The notes under the pieces were generated by a model that ran no database searches, had not been told where the DNA came from, and saw only the letters and a list, made by a program, of their open reading frames with translations. Shown one piece after another: positions 42,730 through 51,764 of a stretch of DNA of 64,000 nucleotides (positions within the stretch are counted from its first letter, which is position 1; each line of letters opens with the position of its first letter). The translations under genes were made by a program, and so were the position numbers. This stretch comes from Lentzea flava (GTDB lineage: Bacteria > Actinomycetota > Actinomycetes > Mycobacteriales > Pseudonocardiaceae): the NCBI RefSeq assembly GCF_014648475.1, contig NZ_BMRE01000042.1, forward strand, positions 17,541-81,540, in the 5' to 3' direction.

Positions 42730-44853
42730 GTGAGCACGTCATTTCAGGTCTCCGCGGTACGCGAGGGATGGTTCGTCAGGGACGGGCAGCCGCGGCCGTT
42801 CGTCACCGCCGACTACCCGTACTACCGGGACGAGCCGAGGAACTGGGGTGACCGGCTGACGACGTTGGCGCGCACGGGAGTGGACGCGGTCACGACGTAC
42901 GTGCCGTGGCGGCACCACCAGCCCATGGCGCAGCGGTCCCCTGATCTGGTCGGCAGAACCGACCCGCGACGCGACGCGGCGCGGTTCGTCCGGCTCGCGG
43001 CGGAAGCCGGCCTGTGCGTGGTGGTCAAGCCGGGGCCGTTCATCCACGCCGAGACCAACTACGGCGGCCTGCCCGACTGGGTGTCGCCGCTCCACGACAG
43101 GCGCATCGAACCGGTTCTCGACGCCTCCGGTGCGCCGAGAACCTGGTCCGGATCGCGGTGCGGACCCGACGGCAAGCCGGTGGACTGGCCACTGCCCGCG
43201 CCGCTGTGCCCGGTGTTCGACGAACTCGTGCTGTCCTGGCTGCGCGCGGTCGGCGAGCAGCTCGTGCGGCCGCATTCCGCGCCGGACGGTCCGATCGTCG
43301 CGGTGCAGATCGCCAACGAGGGGATCTACACCGACGGCGCGCTCGGCTTGTGGGACATGGACTTCAGCGCATCCGCGCTGGCCGCCCACCACCGGCTGCA
43401 CGCTCCGCTCGGCGACGGTCCGCCGTCTCCTCCCGCGTCCGGTGCCGCCGAGATCGATCCGCTGCGACGGGTGGCGTGGGGACACACGCAGGCCGAGCGG
43501 TTCGCCGAGCTGTTCCGGCGATGGTCGGCCACCGTCGGTGCGGCGGTGCCCACGGTGGTGAACGTGAACCCGCCCGCCGCCGAGCCGGGTGCACTGGACT
43601 CGTGGCTCGCCCGGACGCAGCCGTGGCGCTGGGCCGGCGTGCGCTACGGCTTCACCAACTGGGTCGGACCGGTCGCCGAGAACGACGAGTCCCGTGCTCG
43701 CTACGTGATCGCGGCCAAGCTGGCGCCCGGCTGCAACTACGAGGAGAACTGGGGCTTCTCGGTGCTCTACGAGAAGGCGTTCGCCGATCCGGCCACCTGC
43801 CTGCACCAGACCGTTCTCGCGCTGGCCTGCGGCGCCACCGGCTACAACCTCTACACCGGTGTCGCCACCAGCTCCTGGGGCTCCGACCTCGACCGCTTCC
43901 ACGACCGGCCGTACCCGGATTGTGCTCCGATCTCGGCGAACGGCGAGGAAACGGAGAAGGCGGCGACCGCGCGGGCGCTCGCGGACTATCTGCGCCGCCA
44001 CGGAACCGAATGGGCCATCGGCCGTCCCGTGCGGTCGGCGGTGGTCGGTTACTGGGCGCCGCACGCGGCCGCCGCCGCGTGGAACGCACGACCCGCGGAC
44101 CGCGGGAACCACGGGGCGGTGCCCGCGTGCGGGGAGTTCCTGCGGGCGTGGCACGACGCGGCGCGGATGTACCAGCTCGACTTCGGCCTGTGGGACCTCG
44201 ACGATCCGAGCACCGACCCGGCCGACGCCGTGGGGCGTGCGTCGGGCCGGGTCACGGGTATTCCGCTGGTGGTGCCGACGTGGCGTTACCTGCCACGCCC
44301 GCAACAACGGCTGCTCGCGAGCCACGTCGCGGAGGGCGGACGGCTGATTCTCGTCGGCGAGATGCCGGGGTTCGATCTCCACGGGCGGTCGTGCCTGCTG
44401 CTCGACGACGTGATCCGTTCCGCGGCCCCGGACCGGGTCCTGCACTGGCCGGATCCGTCCGTTGTGGACAGTGCGGCCGTCGCCGCCCGGCGGGTCGCCG
44501 AGTGGGCGCCGCCCGCCGCGAGGGTCGTCGAGGGAGTCGCCGACGTGTACCTGCGCCGGTGTCCCGGCGGCGTGGACCACCTCGCGGTGCTCGCGAACGC
44601 CGACTGCGGCGGCACGGTTCGCATCGAGACCACCAGGTCCCACTCGGCCGTGCTCGAACTGTGCGCCGGCGGCGCCGCCCTCGTCCGGCTCGCCGACGGC
44701 GTGGTCACCGACGCGCTCGTCACCGGTCGCAACGGACATCTCGGTTCCTCGATCACGCCGAGCGTGACAGCGGGCGGCGTCCGGTTCACCGCGCCCCACG
44801 GCACGCTGCTGAACGCCACGACGACCACACGGCGCGAACATGTGCCGACGTGA
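42730..44853 (+). CDS. GH35-like beta-galactosidase
   Basis: 707 residues from GTG 42730, which is six bases after AAGGAGG; the ATG at 42724 is too close to that site. The GH35 barrel is indicated by RLTTLARTGVDAVTTYVPW, KPGPFIHAETNYGGLPDWV (given whole, 19 residues), and VQIANEG with the acid/base Glu; the nucleophile is probably a Glu in CNYEENWGF. There is no signal peptide. It lies in the same operon as GH2 and the ABC importer, so it should act on imported galactosides. Confidence 0.82.
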   Translation: MSTSFQVSAVREGWFVRDGQPRPFVTADYPYYRDEPRNWGDRLTTLARTGVDAVTTYVPWRHHQPMAQRSPDLVGRTDPRRDAARFVRLAAEAGLCVVVKPGPFIHAETNYGGLPDWVSPLHDRRIEPVLDASGAPRTWSGSRCGPDGKPVDWPLPAPLCPVFDELVLSWLRAVGEQLVRPHSAPDGPIVAVQIANEGIYTDGALGLWDMDFSASALAAHHRLHAPLGDGPPSPPASGAAEIDPLRRVAWGHTQAERFAELFRRWSATVGAAVPTVVNVNPPAAEPGALDSWLARTQPWRWAGVRYGFTNWVGPVAENDESRARYVIAAKLAPGCNYEENWGFSVLYEKAFADPATCLHQTVLALACGATGYNLYTGVATSSWGSDLDRFHDRPYPDCAPISANGEETEKAATARALADYLRRHGTEWAIGRPVRSAVVGYWAPHAAAAAWNARPADRGNHGAVPACGEFLRAWHDAARMYQLDFGLWDLDDPSTDPADAVGRASGRVTGIPLVVPTWRYLPRPQQRLLASHVAEGGRLILVGEMPGFDLHGRSCLLLDDVIRSAAPDRVLHWPDPSVVDSAAVAARRVAEWAPPAARVVEGVADVYLRRCPGGVDHLAVLANADCGGTVRIETTRSHSAVLELCAGGAALVRLADGVVTDALVTGRNGHLGSSITPSVTAGGVRFTAPHGTLLNATTTTRREHVPT

Positions 44854-44865
44854 GGAGAGCGCACC

Positions 44866-46068
44866 GTGCACCGGGGCAAGCTGACCGTTCGTGACCTGCG
44901 CGCCGGCAACCGGGCGCGGGTGTTGCGCGCGTTGTACCTCGACGGCCCGCGCAGCCGGCACGAACTCGCCGAGGTGACCGGCCTGAGCCAGGGCTCGGTC
45001 AGCAACGTGACGGGCGAGCTGATCGCCGACGGGATCGTGGTCGAGGCCGGGCACGTCGACTCCGACGGCGGACGGCCGCGCGTGCTCCTGCGGGTGAACC
45101 CCCGCCACGCCGTCGTCGTCGGAGTGGACGTCGGCGAAACGCACGTGCTGGTCGAGGCGTTCGACCTGACGCTGCGGCGGCTGGCGACGACGAAGTTCGC
45201 CATGCAGCCCGGCACCCACTCGGCCGACGAGGTCGCGAAGCGGATCCTCGCAGGACTCCGCCGCTGCCTCACCGAGATCGGGGCCCGCCAGGGCGACGTG
45301 CTCGGCGTCGGCATCGGCCTACCGGGTCTGGTGGAGCACGGCCTGGTCCACGGGCAGACCGTGGGCTGGGACGGCGTTCCGCTGGAACGCATGCTGCGCG
45401 CGGGCACGAACATCCCGCTGCACCTGGACAACGGCGCCAACACGGCCGGCCAGGCGGAGCTGTGGTTCGGCGCCGGCCGCGGCATCGACGACGCGGTCAT
45501 CACGCTGATCGGGTCCGGCGTCGGCGCGAGCGTGATCGCGGAAGGCGTGCCCTACCGAGGCACGTCCGGCGGTGCCGGAGAGTGGGGCCACACGACGGTG
45601 GCCCTCGACGGCCGGGAGTGTCGCTGCGGAGCGTTCGGCTGCCTGGAGGCCTACATCGGCGCCAAGGGCATCATCGACCGCTATCGCTCGCTCGGCGGCA
45701 CCGTCCCCGCGGACCAGGAGGCAGCGCTGCGGTCGCTGGTCACCTCGGACACCGCGCTCGCGCGGCAAGTGCTGCACGAGGTCGCACGCCATGCGGGTGT
45801 CGGCATCGGCAGCCTGATCAACCTCTTCAACCCCGAGCGCGTGATCCTGGGCGGCTGGGCGGGACTCCTGCTCGGCCCGCGGCTGCTGCCTGACATCCGC
45901 GAAGAAGCGGCGCGCCACGCCCTGCGCAGACCGTTCGCCCAGGCGTCGATCATGCTGTGCGAACTCGGGCCGGAGTCGGTCGCGCTGGGCGCCGCGACCC
46001 TTCCCGTGGCGGAATTCCTCGCCGCAGGAGGAGCCCGGCCGGTCACCCGCATCCGCACCGCCGGTTAG
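44866..46068 (+). CDS. ROK-family transcriptional repressor (copy 2)
   Basis: 400 residues, last gene of the GH2 operon. HTH: SRHELAEVTGLSQGSVSNVT. ROK domain: GVDVGETHVLVEAFD, HLDNGANTAGQAELWFGAG and the zinc motif CRCGAFGCLEAY. It is a clear paralogue of the ROK gene at 32332, with the same N-terminal V-R-D-L-R pattern. It is the likely repressor of its own operon through the GACTTATTATAAGTC palindrome, responding to the imported sugar. Confidence 0.93.
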   Translation: MHRGKLTVRDLRAGNRARVLRALYLDGPRSRHELAEVTGLSQGSVSNVTGELIADGIVVEAGHVDSDGGRPRVLLRVNPRHAVVVGVDVGETHVLVEAFDLTLRRLATTKFAMQPGTHSADEVAKRILAGLRRCLTEIGARQGDVLGVGIGLPGLVEHGLVHGQTVGWDGVPLERMLRAGTNIPLHLDNGANTAGQAELWFGAGRGIDDAVITLIGSGVGASVIAEGVPYRGTSGGAGEWGHTTVALDGRECRCGAFGCLEAYIGAKGIIDRYRSLGGTVPADQEAALRSLVTSDTALARQVLHEVARHAGVGIGSLINLFNPERVILGGWAGLLLGPRLLPDIREEAARHALRRPFAQASIMLCELGPESVALGAATLPVAEFLAAGGARPVTRIRTAG

Positions 46069-46164
46069 CGCTCGGTCCACAACGCGATCGAACCCGAGGT
46101 GACGGACGCCGTCGACCGGGGTCGCCCGGTTGCACCAGCTGTGGGCCACGACGCGGCCACGAGC

Positions 46165-46605
46165 TCAGTCCCGCTGAATCCGTTGCGCCGCCAGCCACTC
46201 GTCGAAGGTCGTGGGGGCTGTCTCGGCGTCGGCCGCGGGCATCAGGGCGTCACCGGCAGCCGTCTCGTCGAAGATGCCGCCGTGCCAGGTCGGCACGAGT
46301 TTCAGGCTTCTGCCCTGGACGGCGAGCGTGCGGCGAGCCATGTCGATCAGGTCCTGCGGCTCGGGTCCGGCGATGTCGCGGTGCCGGCCCTGTGGAGCAC
46401 CGACGGCGACCCTGGCGAGGAGGTCGGCGACGTCGGCGGGGGCGATCGGCTGCATCAGCAGCGGCGGCAGCTGCGCGACCCCGTCGTGTTCGACCCACCC
46501 TGCGACCTCGCGCGCGAACCCTTGAGCCGCTGCCGCAGCACCGTCCGCGTGGACTGGTCCAAGCGCCGGACGCCCTCGAATGCGTGTGCTGTGTGAGGCT
46601 GCCAT
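46165..46605 (-). pseudogene. C-terminal fragment of an NmrA-like SDR oxidoreductase
   Basis: An open frame of 146 codons. From about 46530 it matches the C-terminal half of NAD(P)-binding NmrA-like proteins: FAREVAGWVEHDGVAQLPPL, then MQPIAPADVADLLARVA, GPEPQDLIDMARR and TTFDEWLAAQ. The nucleotide-binding N-terminal half, with the G-x-x-G-x-x-G loop, is absent. Upstream it runs directly into the truncated helicase pseudogene in another frame. It is most simply the surviving end of a gene cut by a deletion. Confidence 0.65.
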
Positions 46606-48292
46606 GCCCCTCCTCGGCAGCGACGGCCTGCCGTTCCGCAGTCACCAGGGAGAAGAACGTCTCGGGGGTGGGCACGTCTGCCACGGCCAGCAGCTTGAGC
46701 CGCGACTCGGGCTCATCGGCGTTCAACACGTCGTCCACGACGCTCCTGTGCCATTCCACGATGTCACTCGCGGGGAGTGGGGATGGAACGACGCCGTTCA
46801 CCGCGACCAGGTCAGCCAGCCAGCCGAACCGCTCCTGCTCCGCTTCAACGCGCTGGGCGATGGCAGCGAGCGTGCCGAGGTAATCGCCGACCTCGTGCTC
46901 AACGACCTCTTCGCCGCGCGCATCGAGCAGCCGCCGGTACAAGCCGCCACGGCGCAGACGGAGCTCCTCGATCGCCGCGATGTGGTCGTCAACAGCCCGA
47001 CGCGCGCCCTCGGCGTCGTACTCGCTGGCCACATGACTGATCCGCTCCACAGCGACCTTGAGGTCCGCCATGTCCGAGCGCGAGGACCCGACGACCGAGA
47101 CGGCGAGCGGCGCAATGGCCTCGGGCAGCTTCGCCCGCACCTCCTTCAGGGCGCGGTCGGTGTGCGCGGTGACGAGCACACGCTTGCCCTGCGCGAGAAG
47201 ATGCGACAGCAGGGCGGCGACGGTGTGAGTCTTGCCCGTTCCCGGAGGACCCTGCACAAGCACCTGCGCCTTCGCGTCGACCTGGGTGAGGACGCGCAGC
47301 TGGCGGTCGTTGACCGGCAACGGCAGGAAGGGCTCGGAGTCGAGGTCGACCAAGGCGCCGGGCTCGGGTGAGCTCTCCGTCGCCGGCCGGTGATCCGGAT
47401 CCACCAGCGGAAGCAGCCCGTCCGGGACGACACCCGACTCGCCGATCTGCCCGGCGACCGAGTCGAGAATGTCGACGATCCCCTGCCGCGACCGCCTGCG
47501 CGGGATGACAGCGGGCGCGAACGCCGCCACAGCGTGCACGCCCGGCTTCTGCGGGTCGTCCTCGTCGAGGTACGCCGCCTCGCCGTCGAGGGCGTGCACC
47601 AGACGCCGCAGCACCCCGCCCACGTCGTCGCGATGCAGTACCGCGGAAGTCACCTCGCGGGCTTCGTTCCTGATCTGGACGACACGCTGCGGGTCAGCCA
47701 CGCGACCGGGGTCGAGCATGTCCAGCTCGACGTTCAGGCCTTCCGCGGTCTCACTCGGCTGGAGGGTCAGCTCCCGGTGCTATCGTCGAAATGAACCACC
47801 GCAGGCACAGTCGCAATGTGACGCCGCACAACGTAGTGGCCGGGTGGCGCCCACGACAGGCATCCGACGCCGACGACCAACTCGAGTTCCTCGGCATGTC
47901 CAGCAGCGGGGACGTAGGCGGAGAACAGGCCGTTGTAGACGTTCCGCGCAGCTCGATCGATCTTCTTCCGCGCAGCCCACTCCGACCAGTGGTCATCCCC
48001 ACTCCCCGTCCAGCCACGGCCGCAGTTCCGAGGCGGGCTCGGGTGGATCCTGGCGCGCGATCCGGTCCACCGTGAGCATGCAGTCGCCGATGGTGGGAGC
48101 GTTCTCGCGATGCGCAGAGCGGATCGCAGCGTGCTCGGGCAAATCCCCGAACCACAACACCGGTTCGTGGCTGTCTGTGGTGCGAGGCGGGTTGGACTTT
48201 AGCTGCTGACTCCGCGCGAGGAACTGGAAAAGCCGTACCGCTTGATCAACCGCCGTGCCCTGCGGACCCGGAGCAGCCCCACTGTTCGCCAC
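46580..48292 (-). pseudogene. SF1-type AAA/helicase gene with two frameshifts and a lost 3' end
   Basis: GTG 48292 follows GGAGG and opens MANSGAAPGPQGTAVDQAVR. The frame breaks at 47993-47998 (GEWG then stop; the next frame continues DDHWSEWAARKKIDRAARN), and again at 47767-47785 (HFDDSTG then stop; the next frame continues ELTLQPSETAEGLNVELDML). The remaining part holds the Walker A motif VQGPPGTGKTHTVAALL of AAA_11/Dna2-like helicases. Similarity ends near 46580, where the SDR fragment begins, so the helicase C-terminal motifs are missing. Two single-base indels plus a truncation make it a dead gene. Confidence 0.75.
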
Positions 48293-48436
48293 TACCGTTC
48301 CTCCTTCTTCACCACCGAACAGGCCGTGGTGCACATCGCGGAGGAGGCACGCGGCGATACAGCCGACACCAGACCGTTATGCCGAGCAGATCAGTGGCAC
48401 GAACTCAACAACCCGAGTCAGCGTTGGTGAGGTCTG

Positions 48437-49330
48437 CTACCGAAGAGGAACGAAGCGGTGAGTGACGTCCTCGCCATGTGGAAGGAAGTCCAGCAGGTCA
48501 GGTGACAACCTGATCGGGAGCACTTCAGTGCCGGTTCCGAATGACGTCGGCACGCCCTCGATGCCTCGGGCCACGTCCCTCACATGCCGGCGTTTGAGCG
48601 CGAGTTCGGCGACGTGGACGTCGGCGTGCCGGGCCGTCAGCACCTGAACCGGTGTCGCACCTGAGCGGAGGTGGTCGCGAACCCTGCTGTGGTAGCCGCG
48701 GCCGAACTTCACGAAGTCCCCGTACCGAACCAGGTAGAGCAGGTACGCATCCTCCGCACGGGCACGATGGGTGCGCGATCGCGGCTCCGGCGGGCACGTG
48801 GCGCACTCGTCGCGGCCGCGGGACATGACCTGAATCCGGCCGCACGCATCGTGACGGCCCCACGTGCCGTGGGACTTCGCCGTGTACTGATCGTCGGTCC
48901 AAGGCAGCCCGAGCACGTCACCCGCGATCACCGTCCAGCCCGGCTGTTCGAACTGCGCCAGCACGTCCACCAACGTGGTCACGGCCGCCAGTTGTGCTGC
49001 CTCACGCAGCGGGGCGCGGAACCCAGATGACGCGGCCAGTCGGACGAGGTCGATCTCCGGCGACGTGCGTTCGTCGAGGCACAGGTGACAACGCGTGGCC
49101 CAGCCCGCTGGACACGTCCGCTCCGCGCCGCACCAGCGGCAACGGCGGACCTGCAGCGGCGTACCGCGCGGCCGCTCGATCGACAGCACGGTCTCCATCT
49201 GATCCGCCACCAGCTGCGCACACGGCGGGCAGTGTGCGTGCCATGCGATGTCCCGCCCACGACCACGCCCACCCGGTGATCCGTGCACCGGACGCAGGCA
49301 GTTCGCGCAGGTCTTCTTGTTCGCGCGCAT
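48437..49330 (-). CDS. Zinc-ribbon protein with GIY-YIG-like C-terminal domain
   Basis: 297 residues; ATG 49330 follows GAGGGGGG. Three cysteine pairs in the first 85 residues (CANCLRPVHG, CPPCAQ, RRCRWCGAERTC, CHLC) suggest two zinc ribbons. Residues about 205-290 look like a GIY-YIG nuclease fold: YLLYLVRYGDFVKFGRGYHS, R on the next helix (RVRDHLRSG) and a Glu in VAELALKRRH. A nuclease or DNA/RNA-binding role is likely; the target is unknown. It is in the accessory region beside the helicase pseudogene. Confidence 0.7.
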   Translation of the reverse strand: MRANKKTCANCLRPVHGSPGGRGRGRDIAWHAHCPPCAQLVADQMETVLSIERPRGTPLQVRRCRWCGAERTCPAGWATRCHLCLDERTSPEIDLVRLAASSGFRAPLREAAQLAAVTTLVDVLAQFEQPGWTVIAGDVLGLPWTDDQYTAKSHGTWGRHDACGRIQVMSRGRDECATCPPEPRSRTHRARAEDAYLLYLVRYGDFVKFGRGYHSRVRDHLRSGATPVQVLTARHADVHVAELALKRRHVRDVARGIEGVPTSFGTGTEVLPIRLSPDLLDFLPHGEDVTHRFVPLR

Positions 49331-49421
49331 GAGATACCCCCCTCGACAAACGTTACCCACGCGCCCCAGCCGACTGAGCACGCGACTAGCGTCCCGGCAG
49401 GATCGAGAACAGGGAGGGTTC

Positions 49422-49772
49422 GTGAAGAGGCCGGCTGGACGGTGGCGGATCATCGAGATGGAGATGTGGGATCAGGAGGTCATCGACCTTGTCGGCCCTG
49501 GGTTCATCGAGTTCGCCAAGGATGGCACCGGCCGGTTTGGCTTTGTCGCGGTTGAGGGCTGGATGGACTGCCGGTGGATCGAGCGCGACGGCCGACCGTT
49601 CGTCGAATTCACCTGGGACGGCACCGACGAAGGCGATCAGATCAGCGGACGCGGCTGGGCCGCTCTGGCCGAGAACGGCACGCTGGCCGGACGCTTCTTC
49701 ATGCACCTGGGCGACGAGTCAGGCTTCCGCGCGGTGCCGTCCACCAAGGGCAAGAAGCGCAACCAGCCTTGA
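49422..49772 (+). CDS. Conserved hypothetical protein, 116 residues
   Basis: GTG 49422 follows AGGGAGGG. The protein is compact, acidic and rich in aromatic residues: GRWRIIEMEMWDQEVIDLVG, FGFVAVEGWMDCRWIERDGR, FTWDGTDEGDQISGRGW and HLGDESGFRA. I recognise this pattern from small proteins found scattered in many bacteria, always without a known function. No membrane segment. It has no operon partners. Confidence 0.75.
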   Translation: MKRPAGRWRIIEMEMWDQEVIDLVGPGFIEFAKDGTGRFGFVAVEGWMDCRWIERDGRPFVEFTWDGTDEGDQISGRGWAALAENGTLAGRFFMHLGDESGFRAVPSTKGKKRNQP

Positions 49773-50092
49773 ACAGGCACCACGGGCCGAGATGCGTCCG
49801 CTGTCCACCCTCCTGACCGAACCCGATCGCGTCCAACGTCGCGACCGAGCAGTCGCCCGCAGCAGAAGCCGGTGCTGGTCGTGTAGGTGCGGGTGAGCGT
49901 GTAGGTCTGGGTAGTCATGCCGCTGATCTCGACCCAGCCGTTGACGTGCACACCGCCAAGCAAGAAAGTCATGTGATGCTTTGCACCACGACCAGCGCCC
50001 CACCGACGGCCGTCCGCAACCTTGACTGCAGTGACAACGCGCACTCCTGATCGACCGTCCCTCTCAGAAGAGGATAGTTATGATCGTCGATC
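49773..50092. other. Intergenic region with a possible Thr/Cys-rich short reading frame
   Basis: No convincing gene. On the minus strand an ATG at 49918 opens MTTQTYTLTRTYTTSTGFCC and runs on without similarity. TATGAT at 50079-50084, just before the GTG at 50093, could be the -10 element of a leaderless promoter for the following gene. Confidence 0.3.
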
Positions 50093-51764
50093 GTGTTGAC
50101 CTCGCGGCCGACGGCCGTTCCCGATGCCGTCGGTCCAGTGTGGACTACGCGCCGGCCTGAGCGAACGGTGCTCGGCGTGGTGCACAACGTCACGTCAGCG
50201 ACCCGGCTCTTCGACGTCCTTCCTTTGCTGGCGACCGACCACCGCATCGAAGTGATCTTCACTTGCACGGAATCGTCCCCGTTCGCGGGGAATGTCGGCG
50301 CGCACTTCGAAAGCAATCGTGTGCGTCAGGTCGAATGGCCGGAGCTGGAAAATCGTCAGATCGATCTGGCGATATCGACAAGTCATGGCGGTCCGCTTCA
50401 CGAACTGAACAGCCCGATAATCATTCTCCCCCACGGAATGGGATACAATAAGTACTTGGCCCGGAACCCGGAACCCGGTGTTCGGGCTGGATCCTGAGTG
50501 GTTGCTGTCAGACGGCGTGCCGATCGCATCAACACTGGTCTTCTCGCACGACGAGCAGATCGAGCGGCTGAGACACTCCTGCCCGGCGGCGCTGGACGTG
50601 GCCGTCGTCGCGGGTGACCCGTGTTTCGACCGGATGCTCGCGAGCGTCCGGCTGCGCCGCACGTATCGCGACGCGTTCGGTGTGCGGCCTGGGCAACAGC
50701 TGGTGTTCGTCTCGTCCACCTGGGGCCCGGAATCGCTGTTCGGCACCGCGCCGAGGTTGGTGCACGAGCTGAGCGCCGAGCTGCCGTTGGACGATTTCGT
50801 GGTCGCGGTTGCCCTGCACCCCAACATCTGGGCCCACCACTCTCCCTGGCAGATCGAGATGTGGCTCGACGAGTGCCGTCGGCGTGGGGTGGTGCTCGTG
50901 CCGGCGGAGGAGGGCTGGCGTGCGGGCCTGATCGCATCGGACCTGGTGATCGGCGATCACGGCTCAGTGACGTTCTACGGCGCCGCGTTGGGCAAGCCGG
51001 CGTTGCTGGCCGCGTGGCCGCATGACGCGGTCGACCCGGCCTCCCCGGTCGGCATGTTCGTCGCCGCCGCGGATCGGCTCGACCTCCATCGACCACTGGC
51101 TGAGCAGGTGCGCGCGGCGATCGAGCGCGGCCGGACCCATGAGGAGATCACCAGGTTCACGACGTCGGTTCCTGGTGAGGCCGCACGGCTGCTCCGCTCG
51201 GAGTTCTACCGTCTGCTCGACCTGCCGGAGCCCGAAACGCCTGCTGGCACTCGCGTCGTTCCTCTGCCTGAACTGTCGCCGCGTCGTCCGGTCGCAGAGG
51301 TCGTGAGCGCGGACCTGCTGATTACCGACGATCAGCTGTGTGCTGCCGTGGTGCGCTATGCCGCCGAGGTGGCGCCGTTGCCGGCGGGCGCGGGACTGAT
51401 GGTCAGCACCGACGAACCCAGCTCAGCTCTCCTGGAGTTGGCTGACATCGTGGTGCACGACAGGCCGGGCGACGCGCACGGCTGGATCGTCGAGACGCTC
51501 GACGCGCTTCCAGGCGCCGTACTCGCAACAATGCCCGTCAACGGGACCACCTGGGTGGTGGGTGCGAGGGATGCCGGGTTCGTGGAGTTCACGTCGGCAG
51601 GCGGCGACGGCCGGGTCTGGTCGGCCGTCGTCCTGGCCTGGCTGCAGGCCGGCAGGGAAGCCGCCGACTTCCCTGCTCTCGTTCGCCTGCAAGCAGGTCA
51701 GTCCAACTCCGCAAGCCTTTGCCGGGTTGCCAGCGCGGAATGGAGCAGTCCGCGCTCCTCGTAG
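50093..51764 (+). pseudogene. GT-B-like protein gene, copy 1, out of frame at a 7-bp repeat (phase-OFF)
   Basis: Frame one runs 50093-50497 and encodes the N-terminal Rossmann half (VLGVVHNVTSATRLFDVLPL, HELNSPIIILPHGMGYNKYL), ending in RNPEPGVRAGS and a stop. A second frame, 50478-51764, encodes the rest: FGLDPEWLLSDG, VVAGDPCFDRM, VFVSSTWGPESLFG and SDLVIGDHGSVTFYGAALGK. The break falls exactly in a CCCGGAA tandem tract. With one or four units the two halves would be in one frame of about 560 codons. The C-domain pattern resembles CDP-glycerol glycerophosphotransferase-like GT-B enzymes. Internal GTG 50478 might allow a partial product. The paralogue at 54329 is intact. Confidence 0.82.
50460..50478 (+). 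repeat. Heptanucleotide tandem repeat CCCGGAA, two full units plus partial
   Basis: Units at 50460-50466 and 50467-50473, then CCCGG at 50474-50478. Three units encode one seven-residue block (NPEPGTR). It lies at the same point of the protein as the ten-unit CCCGAAA tract of the paralogue. Confidence 0.85.

Noticed and set aside
42739..45219. An 826-codon minus-strand frame opposite the GH35 and ROK genes
   Set aside because: Antisense shadow; the plus-strand genes have catalytic motifs, ribosome-binding sites and operon spacing.
46064..46072. GTTAGCGCT at the ROK stop codon, a partial match to the 5239 operator
   Set aside because: Only nine of twelve core bases match, half of them within the coding end and stop codon, and no sugar gene follows.
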